IMG/VR virus record: IMGVR_UViG_3300030117_002665
Location: 1-36,077 of that record
Reading direction: 5' to 3' (one strand)
Source: a virus
DNA length: 36,077 nt
The notes under the pieces are model-generated. The model had not been told where the DNA came from, searched no databases, and saw nothing but the letters and a program-made list of their open reading frames with translations. This document shows, in pieces, positions 30,798-36,077 of the stretch. The translations under genes were made by a program, and so were the position numbers. The stretch's first letter is position 1, and each line of letters starts with the position of its first letter.

Positions 30798-33259
30798 CCG
30801 GTTTTAGAGAATGTATTAATGATGGTGTTAACGAGGGTCTTATTCGAGAGGAAGATGCTGCCGAAATTAATACAATGTTTGACCAGCTGGAGGGCGAATA
30901 TCGAGGTAATATGGCAAACGCACCGGCAGCAGCAAGAGCGGCAGCCGATACTTTAGATGCAATTCGCCGGCAAAAGTTTGAAACAAGACGAAAGAAATTA
31001 CTCCAGGCAAGAACCTGGCGCGAGATCGAGGGGATCCTGGACACACACCGAACACAGTTTGGTAATCTGGATCCAAATGATGCAGCTGTTAATCTGCTTG
31101 GTCACGTTAGAGATCAGAAGTTTTCGTCAGTAGAGCAAAGAGCAGATGCTGTTAGGAGCCTGGCACATGGTAGAATGTCTGAGATCCTAGCCTCATTTAA
31201 GAGAAATATATTCGGAGAAACGCAGAACAAGGCGACACAAAAAAACTTAATAAGAGAGTTATTCGGAGAAAATACCGGTGATACTGCTGCAAGAGAGTTT
31301 GCTAGAGCCTGGTCAGAAGTTACCGATATGCTTAGAAAGCGCTTTAATGCAGCTGGTGGTGCTATACAAAAACTAGCAAATTGGGGAATGCCTCAAGTCC
31401 ATGATGCTATTAGGATCCGAAAAGTGCCAAAGAGTGAATGGGTAGATTATACCTATAGCCGGCTCGATACAGAAAATATGATCGATGAACAGACCGGATT
31501 AGCATTTAATGAGGTACGATTAAAGGCAGTTTTAAACGAGGTTTACGACACAATAACCCAGGAGGGATTTAATAAAGTAAAGCCTGGAGCCGTTCTCCAG
31601 GGTCGATCGATGGCAAATCGAAGGCAAGATCATCGTTTTCTTAAATTTAAAAATGCTGATGCTTGGATGGAATACCAGGAGCAATTTGGCAACGTAAACG
31701 CTTTCGATACAATGATGTCGCATATTTCCTCAATGTCGCGTGATATTGGCATGATGGAAGTGCTCGGTCCAAATCCGGTCACAACAATGAATGCGATAAA
31801 AACATCACTTAATAAACGTGCAGCAGAAACCGGAAAGGGTGCAAATAAAGCCAGGGCAGCTGGCGATAAGATGGATAAGTTGTATAGGGCGCACATGGGA
31901 ACTCTTAACGCGCCTATAAACGGAATTGCTGCTAATACCATGTCTGGTTTACGAAATATCCTAACGGCTGCTCAGTTAGGCGCTACGTTCTTTACAGCTG
32001 TAACAGATCTAAATAGTCAGAGTTTAGCGCGAAAGTTTAACGGATTACCCCAGGTTAAAACGCTTGGACAAGTTATTAAGTATATGGAGCCTCTTGGCGC
32101 AAAGAAACGCGGCAAACTAGCGACCAGGTTAGGATTAATTGCCGATCATTGGACAACGATAGCCTCTGCACAAATGCGCTATGTTGGAGAGATTAGTGGT
32201 CCGGAGTTTACCAGGCGAATAAGTGATTTTGTTATGCGTGCCTCTTTCTTATCTCCCTGGACACAAGCTGGAAGATGGGCATTCGGTCAAGAATTTCTAG
32301 GAACCCTGGCTGATAATGTTGGTAAAAACTTTGACCAGCTGGATGAGGGATTAAAAGGAGCACTTGAAAGATATGGTTTTTCCTCAAGAGATTGGGAGGT
32401 TATACGGCAAACCGAGTTACTAGATGAAAGCGGTGCTACGTTCTTTAGTGTTCAAAACCTTATAGATCGAGCAGATATAGATGAGTTTGAGGCGCAGCGG
32501 TTAGGCACGAAGATTTTAGAAATGGTTAACACGGAAACAGAATTTGCGGTTCCTACCGGATCTTTACGATCAAGAATGTTTCTTACCGGTGGTACAAGTC
32601 CTGGAACATTGGGCGGTGAGATCCTACGATCCTTTGCGATGTATAAAAATTTTGGTGTAACGATCATGTTTACACACATGATGCGAGGCGCAATGCAGCT
32701 AAAGAATAATAAGAAAGCTGGATACCTGGCACAGTTTATTATCGGCGGCACAGTATTGGCAGCCTTTGGTATACAAATGAAAGAATTAGCGAAAGGTCGG
32801 GATCCTAGACCAATGGATGATCCAAAGTTTTGGGGTCAAGCATTAATGGCATCTGGTGGATTTGGGTTGTATGGAGATTTTCTTTTCTCGGATGTAAACA
32901 GATTTGGTCAAGGATTGGGTACAGCGATTGCCGGACCAGCTGTAGGATTTGCTGATGATGTTAGAAAACTAACAATAGGAAACTTATTACAGCTAGCACA
33001 AGGAGAGGACACAAATGCGGCAGCTGAAACAGTAAACTTTGTTAAGCGCTATATGCCTGGTGGATCTCTTTGGTATTCAAGGTTGGGAATGGAGCGCTTG
33101 GTGTGGGATCAGTTGTCAGAAATGACGGATCCAAAAATAAGAAGTAAAAGGCGACGATTAGAAAAAAGGCAGAAAACACAGTATGGCAACAGCTATTGGT
33201 GGCGACCAGGGAGAATGGAGCCAAGACGTGCTCCTAGTTTTGAGAACATAACGAGGTAA
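30794..33259 (+). CDS. Large internal virion protein, C-terminal partner of the giant protein
   Basis: 821 residues coupled by ATGA. Helical first half (RECINDGVNEGLIREEDAAEI, TWREIEGILDTHRTQFGNLD), a central block DTMMSHISSMSRDIGMMEVLGPNP, then hydrophobic stretches around LRNILTAAQLGATFFTAVTD and FIIGGTVLAAFGIQMKEL, consistent with membrane insertion during ejection. The family accompanies polyvalent proteins in podovirus-like genomes; in some it is fused to them. Catalytic residues not recognised. Confidence 0.68.
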   Translation: MTGFRECINDGVNEGLIREEDAAEINTMFDQLEGEYRGNMANAPAAARAAADTLDAIRRQKFETRRKKLLQARTWREIEGILDTHRTQFGNLDPNDAAVNLLGHVRDQKFSSVEQRADAVRSLAHGRMSEILASFKRNIFGETQNKATQKNLIRELFGENTGDTAAREFARAWSEVTDMLRKRFNAAGGAIQKLANWGMPQVHDAIRIRKVPKSEWVDYTYSRLDTENMIDEQTGLAFNEVRLKAVLNEVYDTITQEGFNKVKPGAVLQGRSMANRRQDHRFLKFKNADAWMEYQEQFGNVNAFDTMMSHISSMSRDIGMMEVLGPNPVTTMNAIKTSLNKRAAETGKGANKARAAGDKMDKLYRAHMGTLNAPINGIAANTMSGLRNILTAAQLGATFFTAVTDLNSQSLARKFNGLPQVKTLGQVIKYMEPLGAKKRGKLATRLGLIADHWTTIASAQMRYVGEISGPEFTRRISDFVMRASFLSPWTQAGRWAFGQEFLGTLADNVGKNFDQLDEGLKGALERYGFSSRDWEVIRQTELLDESGATFFSVQNLIDRADIDEFEAQRLGTKILEMVNTETEFAVPTGSLRSRMFLTGGTSPGTLGGEILRSFAMYKNFGVTIMFTHMMRGAMQLKNNKKAGYLAQFIIGGTVLAAFGIQMKELAKGRDPRPMDDPKFWGQALMASGGFGLYGDFLFSDVNRFGQGLGTAIAGPAVGFADDVRKLTIGNLLQLAQGEDTNAAAETVNFVKRYMPGGSLWYSRLGMERLVWDQLSEMTDPKIRSKRRRLEKRQKTQYGNSYWWRPGRMEPRRAPSFENITR

Positions 33260-33263
33260 ATAC

Positions 33264-35525
33264 ATGACAATTAGCACTACAACAATCTCGAAGTCATATT
33301 CGGGAGACGGATCGACTCATTCTTTTGCTTATGATTTTCCTATATTTGCAGAGGGAGATCTGACAGTTATTATCCGGTCAAGCGCTGGAACGGAAACTGT
33401 AAAAACAAAAGATACGCATTACATAGTGACCGGTGCTGGTGTGTCTACCGGTGGTACTGTTCTCTTTAAATATAATACCGGAACATCAAGTGATGCTCAT
33501 TATTCCTCTACAGATTACAGACCGGCATCCGGTGAAACTGTTGTTATAAGATCTGAATTATCAAATACGCAATCAATGAACCTGGTGGCTAACGATCCAT
33601 TTCCAGCAGAAACGCTTGAAACAAACATGGATAAGATCGTCAGAATGGTGCAGCAGCACGACGAGGAACTAGGTCGATCAATAAAACTAAGTCGTACTAA
33701 CACGATCACATCAAGTGAATTTACGGAAAACGCATCAACTAGAGCAAGCAAAACGCTGGGATTTGATAGTAGTGGTGATTTAGCTACTGTTGCTGATTAT
33801 CTGCCAGCTGGAGGGGATTCTGCCTTATTCAAGTTTGCAACCTCTACAACAGACAGCGATCCTGGATCTGGAGTTATACGATTAAATCACGCAACAATCG
33901 CCAGCGCTACTATTCTTTATGTTGATGATCTGGAATATAACGGCACAGATGTTAGCGCATGGGTTCAATCATGGGATGATGTATCAGCAAATCCGACAAA
34001 CAGAGGACGTATTCGATTAAGTAAAGCCGGTGTTCTCGATACCTGGCATGTATTTAAAATCAGTAGTGCATTGGTTGATGCGAGTGGTTACACAAAAGTT
34101 AATCTAACTTATGTTGACGGATCCGGCACGTTTGCAGCGGATGACAAGATCTGGATCTCGTTTGCAGCCTCTGGTGAGGACGGAGTATCAGCTGGTTATT
34201 TCTACAAGTTTGATAGCGGTACAAGCGATACTGATCCAGGAGCCGGTGAGATCGCGTTTAATCACGGCACATATTCTAGCGTTACGGAAATATATATAGA
34301 CGATGCGGATCAACATGGAGTTTCGACACAATCCGATACGATTACCTGGGATGACTCAACGGCGCTCGATCGAGGTGTTCTGCATATTGTTGATATCAAC
34401 GACAAAACGACGTATGCAAAATTTAAGATTAACGGATCAGCTACGGATGCAAGCGGATATAACAAGCTGGCTGTTAGTCACATTGTTTCAAATAATACAT
34501 TTAGTGCGGCAGATGAATTGTCAGTACAGTTCACAAGGACCGGTAATGATGGTGCTGCACCTGGTTATCTCTATACTTTTGATAACTCGACAAGTGATGC
34601 GGATCCTGGCGCTGGAGAATTAAGGTTAAACAATGGAACCTATGCCTCTGCAACCGCTATATATATAGATGACTCAGATGCTAATGGTGTCGATATTTCT
34701 ACAGATTTGCTGGCATGGGATGACAGCACAAGTACCATAAGAGGATTTGTTCACATTGTGGATCGTGATGATCCTACGACGTATGCACGATTTAAGATAA
34801 CCGGCGCGAGCACGGATGCATCGGGATATGTTAAATTAGCGGTGGCGCATTTATCCTCAAGCAATACATTTAGTGCAGCGGATAGATTATCTGTTCACTT
34901 CACGATGACCGGCTTGAAAGGTGATACCGGATCTACCGGCTCAACCGGTGCTACCGGTGCAGCTGGTGTAGCTGGTATTGCAATGACCTGGAGCAATTCA
35001 ACGAGTGATGCGGATCCTGGAGGCGGAAAGATTGCCTTTAATCATGGTACTGTTTCAAGCGTTTCTATTCTTTACGTCGATGATGCTGACGATGCCTCGG
35101 TCGATATATCTGGCTGGGTTCAATCGTGGGATGACGTATCGAACTCCACAGCCAGGGGTTATGTTAAAATTGAAAAAGAGGGAACACCATCAACCTATGC
35201 TTTATTTAAGGTAAGCGGTGCGGTTACGGATGCATCGGGATATACCAAAGTGCCGGTTACGCATGTTGCCAGCAATGGATCTTTTTCTAATGAGGATGGA
35301 GTAGGAGTTCATTTTAGTGCATCCGGTGCAGATGGAACGGATGGCGATATGACCAGCTTTACTTTGGCTGGAACGTCTGGATCAAACCAGACAATTACGA
35401 ATGGTAATACAGTTACGATAGCAGCTGGAACCAACATTACAACAACCGGTGGATCAACAGATACAGTAACGATTGCTTGTACGCTCGACGATCCAATAGC
35501 TATGTCCATTGCATTAGGAGGATAA
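33264..35525 (+). CDS. Tail fibre with T7-type N-terminus, four repeats and a collagen-like segment
   Basis: 753 residues. Residues 1-150 (KSYSGDGSTHSFAYDFPIF, ETVVIRSELSNTQSMNL, ETLETNMDKIVRMVQQHDEELGRSI) are the T7 gp17-like domain that binds the tail nozzle. Four homologous beta modules of about 115-120 residues follow (187-307, 312-430, 435-550, 572-690), each with an SD-x-DPG-x-G motif and DASGY. Between modules 3 and 4 is a collagen-like GLKGDTGSTGSTGATGAAG (550-568). The C-terminus is Thr/Gly-rich. No catalytic domain. The modules probably form a long stalk. Confidence 0.85.
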   Translation: MTISTTTISKSYSGDGSTHSFAYDFPIFAEGDLTVIIRSSAGTETVKTKDTHYIVTGAGVSTGGTVLFKYNTGTSSDAHYSSTDYRPASGETVVIRSELSNTQSMNLVANDPFPAETLETNMDKIVRMVQQHDEELGRSIKLSRTNTITSSEFTENASTRASKTLGFDSSGDLATVADYLPAGGDSALFKFATSTTDSDPGSGVIRLNHATIASATILYVDDLEYNGTDVSAWVQSWDDVSANPTNRGRIRLSKAGVLDTWHVFKISSALVDASGYTKVNLTYVDGSGTFAADDKIWISFAASGEDGVSAGYFYKFDSGTSDTDPGAGEIAFNHGTYSSVTEIYIDDADQHGVSTQSDTITWDDSTALDRGVLHIVDINDKTTYAKFKINGSATDASGYNKLAVSHIVSNNTFSAADELSVQFTRTGNDGAAPGYLYTFDNSTSDADPGAGELRLNNGTYASATAIYIDDSDANGVDISTDLLAWDDSTSTIRGFVHIVDRDDPTTYARFKITGASTDASGYVKLAVAHLSSSNTFSAADRLSVHFTMTGLKGDTGSTGSTGATGAAGVAGIAMTWSNSTSDADPGGGKIAFNHGTVSSVSILYVDDADDASVDISGWVQSWDDVSNSTARGYVKIEKEGTPSTYALFKVSGAVTDASGYTKVPVTHVASNGSFSNEDGVGVHFSASGADGTDGDMTSFTLAGTSGSNQTITNGNTVTIAAGTNITTTGGSTDTVTIACTLDDPIAMSIALGG
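33822..35333 (+). repeat. Four tandem coding modules in the tail fibre gene
   Basis: Modules at about 33822-34184, 34197-34553, 34566-34913 and 34977-35333. Modules 2 and 3 are closest to each other; 1 and 4 share an AWVQSWDDVS/GWVQSWDDVS segment. The interruption at 34914-34976 encodes Gly-x-y triplets. Confidence 0.75.
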
Positions 35526-35529
35526 ATAT

Positions 35530-35889
35530 ATGGCAAATACTTTTAAGGTCGTATCGCATGATGTCATGCCGGCATCAGCTGGTACACCAGAGGATCTTTA
35601 CACTACACCAGGGAGTACAACGACAATCGTATTAGGATTGGTATTGTGTAACGTACACACGGCGCAAGTAACTGCTGACGTTAAACTTGTAAGTGATACA
35701 AGTGGAGGTGGTCGAGCAGCTACCAATACAACAACATTCTTAGCTAACGATATTCCCCTTGCAGTTGGGCAAAGCACAAGTGTCCTAATGGGAGCAAAGA
35801 TTGTTTTGGAAACTACAGACAAGATACAGATTGATTGCTCTGTTGCTGACAAGGTTTCCGTCACAATGTCAATTATGGAGATTACATAA
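35530..35889 (+). CDS. Minor tail/fibre-associated protein
   Basis: 119 residues with AGGAGG upstream. Beta-rich: VMPASAGTPEDLYTTPGSTTTIVLGLVLCN, VTADVKLVSDTS, FLANDIPLAVGQSTSVLMG, VSVTMSIMEIT. Proteins of this type lie after fibres in many environmental phages and are probably virion parts. The stop overlaps the next start (TAATG). Confidence 0.6.
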   Translation: MANTFKVVSHDVMPASAGTPEDLYTTPGSTTTIVLGLVLCNVHTAQVTADVKLVSDTSGGGRAATNTTTFLANDIPLAVGQSTSVLMGAKIVLETTDKIQIDCSVADKVSVTMSIMEIT

Positions 35890-36068
35890 TGGGTGAACAT
35901 TCAATAGGTAAAGATGCAACACCGACTAGCTACGAGCCAGCTATTCAACAGCATGAAAACACAATACCAGGTACATTAACTATAGATGCAACTAACAATG
36001 CACTTTCAGCTGGTCCGGTTACAATTTCTGGAACTGTAACTGTTAATGGGGTTTGGGTGATAATATGA
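35889..36068 (+). CDS. Small fibre-region protein
   Basis: 59 residues read directly, ATG 35889, TGA 36066-36068. MGEHSIGKDATPTSYEPAIQ leads into a strand-rich end (GTLTIDATNNALSAGPVTIS, then GTVTVNGVWVII). Likely a short structural or attachment protein. Coupled on both sides. Confidence 0.55.
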   Translation: MGEHSIGKDATPTSYEPAIQQHENTIPGTLTIDATNNALSAGPVTISGTVTVNGVWVII

Positions 36069-36077
36069 GCAAACTTC
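36065..36077 (+). CDS. Start of a further fibre-like gene (3' end outside window)
   Basis: ATGAGCAAACTTC overlaps the preceding TGA and reads MSKL, like the MVSKLEVDTI start of the fibre at 802. The rest lies beyond the window. Confidence 0.5.

Noticed and set aside
34303-35214. Alternative-frame ORFs in the tail fibre gene
   Set aside because: They recur with the repeated modules, lack RBSs and look like by-products of repeat composition, unlike the two nested ORFs in the giant gene.

Overview
The window looks like almost all of the genome of a temperate podovirus-type tailed phage. It has a T7-like short-tail structural module (portal of the head-to-tail connector family, tubular tail proteins A and B, three to four internal virion proteins, T7-type tail fibre). 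It also has a lysogeny module: tyrosine integrase, a candidate attP matching the 3' end of a tRNA-Leu, and divergent repressor and Cro-like genes. Genes are tightly packed, with many ATGA, GTGA and TAATG junctions. I see no complete tRNA, rRNA, IS element or CRISPR array. The host cannot be named from the sequence; an aquatic proteobacterium is a guess from the gene families.

Layout. 1-2.65 kb: rightward AT-rich accessory fibre cassette, with two C1q-like fibre genes each preceded by a tail-fibre-assembly-like gene. 2.49-4.46 kb: membrane and lysis genes (XhlA-like, small holin, 3TM holin, GH108 endolysin). 4.46-6.42 kb: candidate attP, a promoter, a small ORF, integrase and a Cys-rich protein. 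6.44-11.59 kb: leftward early genes in two units, each ending in a hairpin plus T tract. The upstream unit holds a PD-(D/E)XK exonuclease, a probable annealing protein and two small genes. The downstream unit holds a TGT/DpdA-like gene and four unknowns. The repressor comes first. 11.59-11.92 kb: AT-rich switch region full of palindromes. 11.92-13.34 kb: rightward early genes (Cro-like, VRR-NUC nuclease, small ORFs, a DUF6362-like protein). 13.5-35.5 kb: packaging and virion genes. 35.5-36.1 kb: start of the accessory fibre cassette, which probably continues at position 1.

Points of interest. (1) Two small ORFs with good ribosome binding sites are nested in another frame of the 1230-codon internal virion protein gene, and host-frame codons shift from T-ending to C-ending over both. 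(2) That large protein carries ParB-like and Zeta-toxin-like kinase domains. (3) One operator-like motif, TAACA-N5-TGTTA, occurs at the switch region, in the spacer of the recombination promoter, and upstream of the DpdA-like unit, which suggests a single repressor regulon. (4) A DpdA/TGT-like gene stands alone, without deazaguanine synthesis genes. (5) No DNA polymerase, helicase, primase or RNA polymerase is recognisable.
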